Positions 1-8,770 are shown, numbered from the stretch's first letter. The stretch: 64,000 nucleotides of DNA from Nitrospira sp. (GCA_030123605.1 CP126123.1:3501237-3565236); one strand, 5' to 3'. Numbers and translations: made by a program. Notes: generated from the sequence alone by a model not told the origin.

Positions 1-1419
1 GGAGAGATTGATGCCCTTTTCTCCAACGATGGTCTCATAGCCGTCCGGGAATCCCGCGATGAACTCATGGGCATGTGCGGCTTTGCTTGCGGCGACGAGC
101 TCTGCTTCCGAAGCGTCCTCGCGTCCGTACCGGATGTTGTCGCGGATGGACCCCCCGAACAGGATCGTCTCCTGCGGCACCAGCGCAATCTGCCGGTAGA
201 GGCTGTCGAGACGGACGGTTTTGACGTCATGGCCGTCCACGGTGAGGCGCCCGGCGGTCGGGTCATAGAAACGATGTAAGAGATTGATGATCGTCGTCTT
301 GCCGGAGCCGGTTGGGCCGACGATGGCGACGAGTTCGCCCGGCTTGGCTTCGAAGGACAGGTCCGAGAGCACGGGCTGCCGGACATCGTAAGCGAAACTG
401 ATTCCTTCCGCGCGCACGTGGCCTTGGATCGGCGGCAGCTCAATCGCTCCTGGGGCATCGGCTATTTCGGCGTGGGTGTCCAGGATTTCAAAGACACGCT
501 GCATCGCTCCCTGGGCTTCCTTGATCTGGGCGAAGACGCGGGCAGCCGATCCGAACGGTCCGATGAGAATGCCCGCGAACAGGACGAAGGCAAAGAGGTC
601 GCCGGGAGAGACGCTCCCGTCGATCACCTGCCGTCCGCCGAACCACAACACGGCGGCGGCTGCGGCAAAGGTCACGAAGGTGATCGTCGGTACGAACACC
701 GCCATGATGGCGGCGCGACGCAACGCCGACTCCAGAGCCGACTGCACTTGGGCCACGAATCGCTGCTCTTCCCGCTTACCCTGGACGAAAGATTTCACGA
801 CGCGGATCCCCGCGATCACCTCTTCTACCAGGGTGCTGACGGAGGCTGTTTGGTCTTGAATGGTGGTGGAGAGTGCCCGCAGCCGCCGACCGAAGAGTTT
901 CGCGACGACGACCAGCAGGGGAAGCAAGACCAGAATGAGCAGGCAGAGCCGCCAGTTCATTGCGAACAGGAAGCCGGCGCCGCCGATGAAGGTGACGACC
1001 TGTTTCGCGGCGTCGATGGGAGTGTCTGTGACGACGTTCTGGATGACGGTGACATCGTTCATGAGGCGCGACATCAGTTCGCCCGTCCGGCGCTTCGAGA
1101 AAAAGTTGACGGACAGGGTTTGGAGATGGGCGAAAAGATACGTCCGGAAGTCCGCCACCACGTGTTGCGAGACCCAGGCCGTCAGGTAGCTGTGGCCCAT
1201 CATGCAGAGTCCCTGCAGCAGAACCAGGCCCAAGAACAGTAGGATCATCTCCGTCATACGCGCTTCGTCGTGTTGCACGGTGATGACGTCCCAGAGGGAG
1301 CCGCCTAAGCGAAGCAGGGTCAGGTTGACGGCTGCGACCGCCATCACCATCACGGCGGCGGCGACCATCCTTGGGACATAGGGCTTGAGAAAGGGAAAAA
1401 ATCGTTTGAACGAAAACAT
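1..1419 (-). CDS. ABC exporter, fused membrane and ATPase domains (MsbA-like), partial
   Basis: Reading the reverse strand from the ATG at 1419 gives 473 uninterrupted codons that run off the window edge. The first ~310 residues are a hydrophobic exporter-type membrane domain. A nucleotide-binding domain follows with Walker A GPTGSGKTT near residue 370, and the frame ends just before the expected ABC signature. Fused half-transporters of this kind form homodimers in the inner membrane and flip lipids, peptides or drugs. The family resemblance to MsbA is clear but the substrate cannot be read from sequence. Apparent ORFs on the opposite strand (for example 418-1242) are shadows. Confidence 0.9.
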   Translation of the reverse strand, partial: MFSFKRFFPFLKPYVPRMVAAAVMVMAVAAVNLTLLRLGGSLWDVITVQHDEARMTEMILLFLGLVLLQGLCMMGHSYLTAWVSQHVVADFRTYLFAHLQTLSVNFFSKRRTGELMSRLMNDVTVIQNVVTDTPIDAAKQVVTFIGGAGFLFAMNWRLCLLILVLLPLLVVVAKLFGRRLRALSTTIQDQTASVSTLVEEVIAGIRVVKSFVQGKREEQRFVAQVQSALESALRRAAIMAVFVPTITFVTFAAAAAVLWFGGRQVIDGSVSPGDLFAFVLFAGILIGPFGSAARVFAQIKEAQGAMQRVFEILDTHAEIADAPGAIELPPIQGHVRAEGISFAYDVRQPVLSDLSFEAKPGELVAIVGPTGSGKTTIINLLHRFYDPTAGRLTVDGHDVKTVRLDSLYRQIALVPQETILFGGSIRDNIRYGREDASEAELVAASKAAHAHEFIAGFPDGYETIVGEKGINLS

Positions 1420-1518
1420 CAGGGTTAGACAATCGTTTCAGAGGAATCACCTGTAGAACGGGCCGCAGGGCCGACCTCGCGCCAGCGTGATATGACCTTC
1501 GAGATGGGGTGGGGCGTG

Positions 1519-1737
1519 CTAGAGTTGGGCGATCGACTCGATCAAGTTCTTGTTGATCGCCACGAAGTCGGACCGATCCTTCTCGTTGATCAACACGTCG
1601 GTCAAGCTGATGAATAGCCGCTGCTCTTCGTTGATCGCATCGGACACGCGATTGCGCATGGGCGGGATGAGAAAATCCCCAACATAGGTGCAGTTCACCG
1701 TTCGAACGCGGATGCGAACTTTTTTTCCTTCGGGCAC
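1519..1737 (-). CDS. small conserved-looking protein of unknown function
   Basis: A 72-residue soluble protein with no signal peptide or membrane segment. It starts MPEGKKVRIRVRT, a beta-like opening, and the second half is a charged helix rich in Asp, Asn and Ile. It lies between the ABC exporter and the bS22-like gene on the same strand, 31 nt downstream of the latter, so the two small genes may be co-transcribed. Base use matches the neighbours. I do not recognise the family and assign no function. Confidence 0.55.
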   Translation of the reverse strand: MPEGKKVRIRVRTVNCTYVGDFLIPPMRNRVSDAINEEQRLFISLTDVLINEKDRSDFVAINKNLIESIAQL

Positions 1738-1768
1738 GGATCCCTCCGTCCGTTATGTCGTGATGGTC

Positions 1769-1864
1769 TCAGCTCTTGCGACGCAAGAATTTCTGACGCC
1801 GGCGCAATTTCTTATACTTGTGCTTGCGCATCTTCTTCCGGCGTTTCTTGAGGACACTCGCCAT
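1769..1864 (-). CDS. AURKAIP1/COX24-domain small basic protein (bS22-like ribosomal protein)
   Basis: A 31-residue ORF starting MASVLKKRRKKMRK and ending FLRRKS. It is almost entirely Lys, Arg and hydrophobic spacers. This matches the pattern of the bacterial COX24/AURKAIP1 domain proteins (typically ~30-35 residues, starting MGSVxKKRRKRM), known in mycobacteria as the small-subunit ribosomal protein bS22 and in mitochondria as mS38. It probably binds 16S rRNA near the decoding region. It is too short for most ORF callers. The call rests on the motif only. Confidence 0.75.
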   Translation of the reverse strand: MASVLKKRRKKMRKHKYKKLRRRQKFLRRKS

Positions 1865-2037
1865 ACGTTCAATCTCCAGCTGCTAGGCGCGGGAGTCTAG
1901 TGGGTTTCGAGTCAAAAAGCAAGCCAAGATTGCTGGTTTCGGTGATCAGAAGTTGCTTGCGCGCAGTGTTGCTGCGGTAAATCCCGCGTGGCCTGGCTCA
2001 CCTTGACCTCGTTCCGCCGAGGTTCCTATACTGCGCC

Positions 2038-2553
2038 ATGACCCGACCTGTTCCGTCGCCCATCGTCGTTTCCATTCGCTTCTCCCTCGCCCTCTTGCTG
2101 GTGCTGGCCGTCGGCTGCGCGGGAAAAACCGTTCAATACAAAGAGGATCATGACCGTATTCTCCGCATCGATCAGGCCGTCGAGTCGCTGCGAAAGGCCT
2201 ACGTAGATCACGACCGCAACGGGGTGGAGTCGCTGTTCTTGCCGTCGGGCAACCTGGATCAAGTGCAACGGGAGATTCACAGCGACTTCGATACGTTTCA
2301 CGAGATTCAGTTGGAGTTTGCGATCGAACGTATCCTGATCGAAGGAGAGAACATCGACGTGTTCGTCCATTGGCAAGGCCAGTGGAAACGAAATTCCGGA
2401 GAGGCGGGGCAGCGCCAGCGGGGCCATGCGCGGTTGGCCTGGGTCGGTACACAGTCGATTCTCTTGCGCGAGGCTCAGGGCGACTTGCCGTTCGGCATGG
2501 GTGCACGGGCGAATTCCGGTGAAGTCCCGTCGCGCAGTCAAGCGAAGCCGTAG
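2038..2553 (+). CDS. putative lipoprotein of unknown function
   Basis: A 171-residue protein. Residues ~10-28 form a signal peptide with a lipobox ending LAVGC, so it is probably lipidated and anchored in the outer or inner membrane. The mature part resembles a SnoaL/NTF2-like or DUF4440-type fold in outline (helix with repeated 'RxxxxxxDxxxVxSL', then strands with 'DVFVHWQGQWKR'), but I cannot confirm this. The stop is 2 nt before the nadB start codon, so the two genes are probably co-transcribed, though no functional link is evident. Confidence 0.6.
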   Translation: MTRPVPSPIVVSIRFSLALLLVLAVGCAGKTVQYKEDHDRILRIDQAVESLRKAYVDHDRNGVESLFLPSGNLDQVQREIHSDFDTFHEIQLEFAIERILIEGENIDVFVHWQGQWKRNSGEAGQRQRGHARLAWVGTQSILLREAQGDLPFGMGARANSGEVPSRSQAKP

Positions 2554-2555
2554 CC

Positions 2556-4232
2556 ATGTCTGCGCGATCCTCTTCCTCAAAAATTGAAACAGACTTTCTG
2601 GTCGTGGGCAGTGGCGTGGCAGGGTTACGAGCGGCGATCGAACTCAGCCGCGCCGGTCGGGTCTTGATGCTGACCAAGGGTCACCCCTTTGAAAGCAACT
2701 CGATGTTCGCCCAGGGTGGGGTTGCGGTGGCGCTCAGCGAGGAAGACGATGTCGGCAGCCACCTGACCGACACGTTGAAGGCCGGCCATGGGCTTTGCCG
2801 TCGTGAGGCCGTGCGGGTGCTGGTCGAAGAAGGGCCGGAGCGGATTCAAGAACTGATTGCGTGGGGGGCAAAGTTCGACAAGATCGGGAAGCGGTTTGCC
2901 TATACGCGCGAGGCGGCGCACAGCCGAAGCCGCATCCTGCGCGCCCGCGGCGACGCCACCGGCAATGAGATGGTGCGGGCGCTCATGGCCCACGCGGCCA
3001 GGCAGCCGCGCATCCAGCGATTGGATCGGCGGTTCACCGTGGATTTGGTGGTTGTCGATGGACGTTGCTGCGGTGCCGTCGTATTGAATGAGTTGACGGG
3101 CGACCGCACGGTGTTGCCGGCGGGCGCCGTCGTATTGTCTACGGGAGGAGCCGGGCAGGTCTATGCGCGGACGACCAATCCGGGCAATGCGACGGGTGAC
3201 GGGATGGCGATGGCGCTCAGGGCCGGGGCCATGTTGATGGACATGGAGTTCGTGCAGTTTCATCCCACGTCGCTCTATCTGGCGTCGAGTCCGCCGTTCC
3301 TGTTGTCGGAAGCCATTCGCGGAGAAGGCGGTCAACTCCGCAACATCAAGGGTGAGGTGTTCATGCAGCGGTACCATCCGGACGGGGTGCTGGCGCCGCG
3401 CGATGTCGTGTCGCGGGCGATTTGGTCCGAAATGGCGGCGACGCGGGCCCGGCATGTCTATCTGGATGTGACGCACCTGGGTGCGGCCTTTGTGAAGCGG
3501 CGCTTCCCCACCATCTATGCGACCTGCCTGCGGTACGACATCGACATGACGGAAGAGTGGATTCCCGTCTCGCCCAGTGCGCATTACATGATGGGCGGCG
3601 TCTGGACGGATGTGCAGGGGGCGACCACCTTGCCCGGTCTGTTTGCGGCCGGAGAGGTCGCGTGCAGCGGAGTCCATGGCGCGAACCGTCTGGCCAGCAA
3701 CTCGTTGCTGGAAGGGCTGGTCTTCGGCATGCGTGCCGCCCAGGCGGCGGTCGCCCATGCGGGGCGATTCACCTCGTCGATCGGCCTGCCCTCGGTGGAA
3801 GAGATCGAGCAGGGTCGGCCGACGGATTTCGAAGATCCCGAGAAGCTCAGGAGTTCGCTGCGTCGCCTGATGTGGGGGAAGGTGGGGTTGGTCCGTTCTC
3901 GGGATTCGCTGATCAGCGCTTCGGCTCAGTTGGTGCGATGGATGCGCTTATTGGACAAGCCGTTCGCTACCAGAACGGCGCTCGAGGTGAAAAATATGGT
4001 GCAAGTCGCTCGCTGTATCACGGATGCCGCCTTGTGGCGCGAGAACAGTGTCGGAGCCCACTATCGATCGGATTTTGCGGAGGCGGATCGACCCGGATGG
4101 CAACAACATAGCCGGTTGCTGTTGGCTGCCGGTCAGGCTAGCGGGATACCATCGCAGGAGCGAGACCTCGTGATGGTGCAGCAGGGGCTTGCGGGCGGTA
4201 GGAGCGGGAAGAAGAAAGACGGTCGTTCATGA
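2556..4232 (+). CDS. nadB: L-aspartate oxidase
   Basis: NadB oxidises L-aspartate to iminoaspartate, the first step of de novo NAD synthesis, using FAD in the cytosol. The 558-residue product has the N-terminal dinucleotide fold VVGSGVAGLRAA (residues ~15-26), the flavoprotein segment SNSMFAQGGVAVA, the substrate-site stretch EFVQFHPT and the late FAD motif GANRLASNSLLEG. Length is normal (530-560). No nadA or nadC is adjacent, so the partner enzymes lie elsewhere. The last 95 nt overlap the 3' end of the convergent transglycosylase gene, an unusually deep tail-to-tail overlap with both frames apparently intact. Confidence 0.95.
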   Translation: MSARSSSSKIETDFLVVGSGVAGLRAAIELSRAGRVLMLTKGHPFESNSMFAQGGVAVALSEEDDVGSHLTDTLKAGHGLCRREAVRVLVEEGPERIQELIAWGAKFDKIGKRFAYTREAAHSRSRILRARGDATGNEMVRALMAHAARQPRIQRLDRRFTVDLVVVDGRCCGAVVLNELTGDRTVLPAGAVVLSTGGAGQVYARTTNPGNATGDGMAMALRAGAMLMDMEFVQFHPTSLYLASSPPFLLSEAIRGEGGQLRNIKGEVFMQRYHPDGVLAPRDVVSRAIWSEMAATRARHVYLDVTHLGAAFVKRRFPTIYATCLRYDIDMTEEWIPVSPSAHYMMGGVWTDVQGATTLPGLFAAGEVACSGVHGANRLASNSLLEGLVFGMRAAQAAVAHAGRFTSSIGLPSVEEIEQGRPTDFEDPEKLRSSLRRLMWGKVGLVRSRDSLISASAQLVRWMRLLDKPFATRTALEVKNMVQVARCITDAALWRENSVGAHYRSDFAEADRPGWQQHSRLLLAAGQASGIPSQERDLVMVQQGLAGGRSGKKKDGRS

Positions 4233-4803
4233 GGAAGGTGCGGTAATACCGCAGAACCTTTTTGACATACTGCCTCGTTTCCGCGATCGGAGGAAGCCCT
4301 CGATAACGCTCCACGGCCTGCTCACCGGCATTGTAGGCCGCCAAGGCCAGGGGAAGATTTCCGTTGAAGCGGTCGAGTAGCTGGCGCAAGTATTTCGTCC
4401 CACCCCCGATATTGTCATCCGGATTGTAGGAGTCGCGCACCTCCAGGCGTATGGCTGTCTGGGGCATGAGCTGCATCAACCCGATCGCACCGGCGCGCGA
4501 GACCGCCAGGGGGTCGAAGTCGGATTCGGTCTTGATGACGGCACGAATCAGGGCCGGGTGAAGACGATGGGCGCGAGAATGGCGCGCGATGACCGGCTCT
4601 AGTTCGCCGTGGGAGATGACGCTGCGCGAACGGGGCAGTTCCGCGATGATCCGTTGATACCGTGGGTCGTTCGGCACATTGGTGAGGGAGATGGTGCCGT
4701 TGGCGTCAATATACTGATAGACGTCCGCTCGGGCCGGCAGTGCGATTACCAGAAAGGCCGCTGCGACCCAAAACATCGCTGTTGTTCTGCTGAGTCGGGC
4801 CAT
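4138..4803 (-). CDS. periplasmic lytic transglycosylase, DUF4124 plus SLT domain
   Basis: A 221-residue exported protein. Residues 1-26 are a signal peptide (ending LPARA). A short DUF4124-like segment follows (DVYQYIDANGTISLTNVP), then an SLT goose-lysozyme-like domain with catalytic Glu in IKTESDFDP and the signature GAIGLMQLMPQTA. It should cleave peptidoglycan glycan strands to 1,6-anhydromuropeptides. A TTGACA promoter lies upstream (4852-4880). The C-terminal ~30 residues are Pro/Ala/Ser-rich and are encoded within the overlap with nadB, suggesting a non-essential tail. Confidence 0.9.
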   Translation of the reverse strand: MARLSRTTAMFWVAAAFLVIALPARADVYQYIDANGTISLTNVPNDPRYQRIIAELPRSRSVISHGELEPVIARHSRAHRLHPALIRAVIKTESDFDPLAVSRAGAIGLMQLMPQTAIRLEVRDSYNPDDNIGGGTKYLRQLLDRFNGNLPLALAAYNAGEQAVERYRGLPPIAETRQYVKKVLRYYRTFLMNDRLSSSRSYRPQAPAAPSRGLAPAMVSR

Positions 4804-4851
4804 CTGAGTTGGGGAGCCGGTGAGTGCTTGGCTTCTGTATCCGATGGTTCA

Positions 4852-4880
4852 ACCGTAGCAGCTGACTCCCGACCTGTCAA
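4852..4880 (-). promoter_or_regulatory. sigma-70-type promoter for the transglycosylase gene
   Basis: On the reverse strand a perfect -35 TTGACA (4880-4875), a 17-nt spacer and a -10 TACGGT (4857-4852). The predicted start of transcription near 4845 leaves a ~40-nt leader before the ATG at 4803. Confidence 0.5.
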
Positions 4881-4965
4881 AAATTTCCGCCCCTATAAGC
4901 AACTGGAAGGCAACCGGATTGGAAGGCGTAACTGGTTGGAATGTCTCGGACAAGTTCAATCGTCG

Positions 4966-5847
4966 TTAGGAAACCGATTCGAGAAATCTGGTTCGGTTTG
5001 CGACGAAGAGGGCCTGGAGGCGGCGAGTCAGGGGGCCTGGTAGGCCATTGCCGAGGGGGAAGGAATCAATGCTGATGACCGGCATGATTTCCATGCTGGT
5101 ATTGGTCAAGAAGCATTCCTCCGCCTGACGAAGGGCGGCGATCTGATAGTGCCCTTCTTCGACCGATAGCCCTTCCTCTTGGGCCAGGGTGATGACGATC
5201 CCTCGTGTGATGCCGTCCAAAATGCCGCAGTCCAGCGCCGGTGTGCGGACGGTCGCGCCTGAGACGAAAAAGAGATTACTGATCGTGCATTCAGTCAGTT
5301 CGTCTTTCCAGTTCAGGAGGAGACTGTCGAAGGTGCCGGCTGCGATGGACTCGCGTTTGGCGAGAATGTTGTTGAGAAAGTTGGTGGCTTTGATTTGTGG
5401 GGACAGCGCCTCGGGCAAATTCCGTCTGGTCTTTGCCACGGTTAGAGCTACTCCGTCACGCGAGAGGTTCGCTGGAGCTGGATGAAGGGGCTTGGTCATG
5501 ATGACCAGGGTAGGGCGAGGGCAGAGATTCGGGTCCAGCCCAATTTCCCCTTCGCCGCGCGAGAGGGTGATGCGAAGATAGGCATCCACCCGATCGTTGC
5601 CGACTTCATTGCGGCGCATGGCCTCATGGAGCAGGGCGGGCCAGTCTGAGTCCGGAATAGGGACCTCCAGTCCGATGGCCTCGGCAGAACGTCGAAGCCT
5701 AGCCAGGTGCTGATCGCGCATGAAGATGCGGTCGCCGTAGGAACGGATGGTTTCGTAAACTCCGTCACCGTAGAGAAATCCATGGTCGAACGCGGACACG
5801 AGGGCGTCTTCTTTGCGTACAAAACGATCATTGAGAAACACCCACAT
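4966..5847 (-). CDS. pabC: class IV aminotransferase, probable aminodeoxychorismate lyase
   Basis: A 293-residue PLP enzyme of fold type IV. It starts MWVFLNDRFV, has the Schiff-base lysine in IKATNFLNNILAK (~residue 150), TECTISNLF (~185) and GILDGITRG (~210). The branch includes branched-chain and D-amino-acid aminotransferases. The upstream pabB homologue (start/stop share one A, TGATG) favours 4-amino-4-deoxychorismate lyase, giving p-aminobenzoate for folate. A branched-chain aminotransferase role cannot be excluded from sequence alone. Confidence 0.8.
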   Translation of the reverse strand: MWVFLNDRFVRKEDALVSAFDHGFLYGDGVYETIRSYGDRIFMRDQHLARLRRSAEAIGLEVPIPDSDWPALLHEAMRRNEVGNDRVDAYLRITLSRGEGEIGLDPNLCPRPTLVIMTKPLHPAPANLSRDGVALTVAKTRRNLPEALSPQIKATNFLNNILAKRESIAAGTFDSLLLNWKDELTECTISNLFFVSGATVRTPALDCGILDGITRGIVITLAQEEGLSVEEGHYQIAALRQAEECFLTNTSMEIMPVISIDSFPLGNGLPGPLTRRLQALFVANRTRFLESVS

Positions 5848-7331
5848 CAGCGGTCAGCCTCCAGTATTTTGAAAAATGCGCCCGCTTTGGCGAGCGTTTC
5901 CTCATATTCACGGTCGGGATCCGAGTCTGCCACAATGCCCGCACCGACTTGCAGATAGCCTTTGTTCTTTGTCAGGACGAGGGTCCGAATGAGGATGTTC
6001 AGGTCCAGGTCGCCGCTCCAACTGAAATACCCCAACGCCCCCGTGTAGAGTCCGCGCCGCACGGGCTCCAGTTCCTCAATGATTTCCATGCAACGGAGTT
6101 TGGGAACACCGGTGATGGTTCCACCGGGAAACACCGCCTTGACGAGGTCGAGTGGCGAGGTCTCCGGCCGCAAGGTGCCAACCACGTCGGATACCAGGTG
6201 ACTGACGTGCGAATATTGTTCGATGGTCATGAACTCATCGACCCGGACCGACCCGTACCGGCATACCTTGCCGAGGTCGTTACGTTCGAGATCTACCAGC
6301 ATCACATGTTCGGCGCGTTCTTTGGGATTGGCGATCAACTCGGCGCGTAGCTCTTGATCCTGTTGCTGACCGGAGCCCCGTGGTCTGGTTCCGGCAATGG
6401 GTCTGGTGCTGACCTGTGAACCGGTCAATTGCACCAGCCGTTCGGGGGAGCAACTCACAAGGCTCAGGTTCGAGAATCGAACGAGTCCCGCGAAGGGTGA
6501 GGGGTTCAGGCGGCGAAGGCGGCCATAGAGGTCCGTTGCGCATTCCTCGAACTCCGATGTCGAAACGGCAGCTCCGAGATCGAGTGTGAAGCGGTGAGAA
6601 AGGTTGGCCTGATAGATGTCGCCGGCAACGATATAGTCTTGGCATCGCCGGACACGAGCCTTATAAGCGTCGCGCGATTGGCTGGGAATAAAAGTCGCTT
6701 GTGCGGGCCTGGGTGACGACGCGCAGGGGCCGACTGGACTCGTCAAGCGGGCTTCCATCTCGGCCAATCGATCACAACCTTCGCGATAGAGTTTTTCTCG
6801 CGGCTCCGCTCGAAATCGTGACAAGGGCGGGCAATACATAAGATACAGTTGGCGAGTGTGATGATCGAGGGCGGCGACGGCGTCGAAAAAAGCCATCTGC
6901 AGGTCGGGCATGTGGAGATCGTCGGCGGCTATGGTGGGGAGGAATTCGAATGAACGGACGAGATCATAACTGAGGTAGCCGACGGCGCCGCCATAAAACG
7001 GGGGGATATTGTCAGGTTGTGCGATCCTCGACTCTGCGAGGACCTGCTGGAAGGCATGAAAGGCGGAACCGCAGTACGTCCGGACTTGTCCCCTGGTCTC
7101 AGTCTGGTATGTCTGTTCGCGACCGGTCAGCATGAGATAGGGATTATGTCCGAAAAACGAGTACCGCGCAGTGGCATCGGTGCCGTTCCCGCTTTCCAGG
7201 AGGAAGGAGGGGCGATTGCCTCGGGTTAACCGTCGATAGAGCTCGAACACGTCGGCGTCCGGTTGTGGGCGCACCACCACCAATGGCTGCGGCTTGTTGT
7301 CCAGAAATGCTTGGTGAGAGGAAAAACTCAT
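5847..7331 (-). CDS. pabB: chorismate-binding aminase, PabB/TrpE family
   Basis: A 494-residue protein of the anthranilate synthase component I/aminodeoxychorismate synthase component I family. It carries GGAVGYLSYD (~residue 113), PIAGTRPRG, DLERNDLGKV, FPGGTITGVPK and GAGIVADSDP, i.e. a complete chorismate-binding domain. It converts chorismate plus ammonia to aminodeoxychorismate or anthranilate. Coupling to the PabC-like gene favours folate synthesis. However the PIAGT motif has Ala where many PabB proteins have a nucleophilic Lys (PIKGT), so TrpE activity or dual use is possible. No glutamine amidotransferase partner is adjacent. Confidence 0.85.
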   Translation of the reverse strand: MSFSSHQAFLDNKPQPLVVVRPQPDADVFELYRRLTRGNRPSFLLESGNGTDATARYSFFGHNPYLMLTGREQTYQTETRGQVRTYCGSAFHAFQQVLAESRIAQPDNIPPFYGGAVGYLSYDLVRSFEFLPTIAADDLHMPDLQMAFFDAVAALDHHTRQLYLMYCPPLSRFRAEPREKLYREGCDRLAEMEARLTSPVGPCASSPRPAQATFIPSQSRDAYKARVRRCQDYIVAGDIYQANLSHRFTLDLGAAVSTSEFEECATDLYGRLRRLNPSPFAGLVRFSNLSLVSCSPERLVQLTGSQVSTRPIAGTRPRGSGQQQDQELRAELIANPKERAEHVMLVDLERNDLGKVCRYGSVRVDEFMTIEQYSHVSHLVSDVVGTLRPETSPLDLVKAVFPGGTITGVPKLRCMEIIEELEPVRRGLYTGALGYFSWSGDLDLNILIRTLVLTKNKGYLQVGAGIVADSDPDREYEETLAKAGAFFKILEADR

Positions 7332-7413
7332 GAACCTGTGTGTTACAGGAGGCGTGAGACTCGCGGGAATGACTATACCGCATCAAGTGGCTGGGGCATA
7401 GATGGCCGACTTC

Positions 7414-7443
7414 TTGACAAGGCCACAGCGAATTTGCTTGAAT
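7414..7443 (+). promoter_or_regulatory. candidate promoter of the F0 ATP synthase genes
   Basis: TTGACA at 7414-7419, an 18-nt spacer and a weaker -10 TTGAAT at 7438-7443, about 65 nt before the atpI start. The -35 is perfect but the -10 matches only four of six positions. Confidence 0.4.
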
Positions 7444-7507
7444 GGCGCGCCCGCCATTGGGTGCACCCTCCCCGACTGTGCGGAAGAGTGTCGTGCGTGA
7501 GTACGCG

Positions 7508-7726
7508 ATGCCCCCCTCTCAAGACCCCTTATATGCGGGGCTCGGACAGGCTGTCCGGATTGGGACGGAACTGCTCGCTGCGTTGATTGCCGGGGGAGGG
7601 CTGGGCTGGGCCATCGACACCTATCTGCTCGATTCCAATCCCTGGGGCTTGGTGACGGGGCTGGGGTTGGGGGCGGCAGCCGGTATTAGGAACGCCTATC
7701 GATCGGCGCAACGTTGGCAGGGTTAA
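7508..7726 (+). CDS. atpI: AtpI/AtpZ-type ATP synthase assembly protein
   Basis: A 72-residue membrane protein with two hydrophobic segments (ELLAALIAGGGLGWAID and GLVTGLGLGAAAGI) and a basic C terminus (NAYRSAQRWQG), the usual layout of the AtpI/AtpZ family encoded ahead of atpB. These proteins help assemble the c-ring and may carry Mg2+ or Ca2+. The ATG at 7508 is preferred over the upstream in-frame start at 7442, because the N-terminal extension is low-complexity and covers the promoter. Confidence 0.8.
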   Translation: MPPSQDPLYAGLGQAVRIGTELLAALIAGGGLGWAIDTYLLDSNPWGLVTGLGLGAAAGIRNAYRSAQRWQG

Positions 7727-7757
7727 TCGGAAACGACCGACTGAAAAAAGGATCATC

Positions 7758-8507
7758 GTGGAAGAAAGTCCGTTACATGCCTTTGAACTGCACGAACTGA
7801 TTCCGCTGGTTCCGGCCGGGATCGATATTTCCATCAATAAGGCCGTCATCCTCATGTGGGTTGTGGTGGGCTTGGTGGCCGTTCTCATGATCTCCGCAGC
7901 CGCGGCTCGCAAGTTGGTCCCGGGCAAGTTGCAGAACTTGGCCGAACTGATCGTCGAATTCATTCGCGGGATCATCTTGGATACCATGGGCGAACCGGGC
8001 ATGAAATACTTCCCTCTCATCGCCACCTTGTTTCTCTTTATCCTCTTCGCCAATTTGATCGGGTTGATTCCCGGTTCCTATACCGTCACCAGCCAGATCA
8101 TCGTGACGGCGGTGTTTGCCGTAGGGATGTATGGACTGAGCATCGTGCTCGGCTTTTCGCTCCACGGCGCGAAGTTTCTCGGCATTCTTGTGCCGCCCGG
8201 GACGCCGGGGTGGCTGTTGCCGCTGATGATTCCGATCGAATTGATCAGCCAACTGGCGCGTCCGATCTCGCTGGCCGTGCGGTTGTTCGCCAACATGACC
8301 GCCGGTCACGTCATTCTGGGAGTGTTGTTCGGGTTGGCGATCAGCGGCGGGTTGTTGATCGGGTGGCTGCCGTTCGCCTTTACGATTGCGATGAACGGAC
8401 TCGAAGTCGGCATCGCGTTTATTCAAGCCTATATTTTCACCGTGCTCAGCTGTGTGTATCTGGGGGACGCCGTCACCCTGCACGGTCATAGCGAGCACGC
8501 ACACTAG
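7758..8507 (+). CDS. atpB: F0F1 ATP synthase subunit a
   Basis: A 249-residue polytopic membrane protein of the F0 stator. The essential arginine is in the fourth-helix signature SLAVRLFANMTAGH (~residue 175), which faces the c-ring and separates the two proton half-channels. Length is normal. It starts MEESPLHAFELHEL and ends in a His-rich tail. It is the second gene of the atpI-B-E-F unit, 31 nt after atpI. An annotation-like reading on the opposite strand (7773-8723) is a shadow. Confidence 0.96.
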   Translation: MEESPLHAFELHELIPLVPAGIDISINKAVILMWVVVGLVAVLMISAAAARKLVPGKLQNLAELIVEFIRGIILDTMGEPGMKYFPLIATLFLFILFANLIGLIPGSYTVTSQIIVTAVFAVGMYGLSIVLGFSLHGAKFLGILVPPGTPGWLLPLMIPIELISQLARPISLAVRLFANMTAGHVILGVLFGLAISGGLLIGWLPFAFTIAMNGLEVGIAFIQAYIFTVLSCVYLGDAVTLHGHSEHAH

Positions 8508-8539
8508 GTCGCGTCTACATAAGGGAGGAAGGACAAACA

Positions 8540-8770
8540 ATGGATGCAGCAGCAGCAGCGTTGGTGGGCATGGGGTTGGCGGCGGCGGGCTTCGCCGGAG
8601 CCGGTGTGGGCATCGGGTACATCTTCGGAAAGATGATCGAGGCCGTGGCCCGGCAGCCGGAAGCGGAAGGTCGCGTCGGCAAGTACATGTGGATCGGGTT
8701 CGCGTTGGTCGAGGCGATCGCACTGTACGGACTGGTCATTGCGTTCATCATCATGGGCTTGCGCAAGTAG
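8540..8770 (+). CDS. atpE: F0F1 ATP synthase subunit c
   Basis: A 76-residue helical hairpin that forms the rotor ring. The polar loop is ARQPEAEGR and the ion-carrying Glu of the second helix is in ALVEAIALYG. The residues that bind Na+ in sodium-type rings (Gln in helix 1, Ser after the Glu) are replaced by Ile and Ala, so this is a proton-type c-subunit. A strong ribosome site, AAGGGAGGAAGG, precedes the ATG, fitting the high copy number needed for the ring. Confidence 0.96.
   Translation: MDAAAAALVGMGLAAAGFAGAGVGIGYIFGKMIEAVARQPEAEGRVGKYMWIGFALVEAIALYGLVIAFIIMGLRK

Noticed and set aside
418..1242. 274-codon forward ORF
   Set aside because: It lies opposite the ABC exporter whose Walker A and membrane segments are clear; composition is Arg/Asp/His-rich as in shadow frames.
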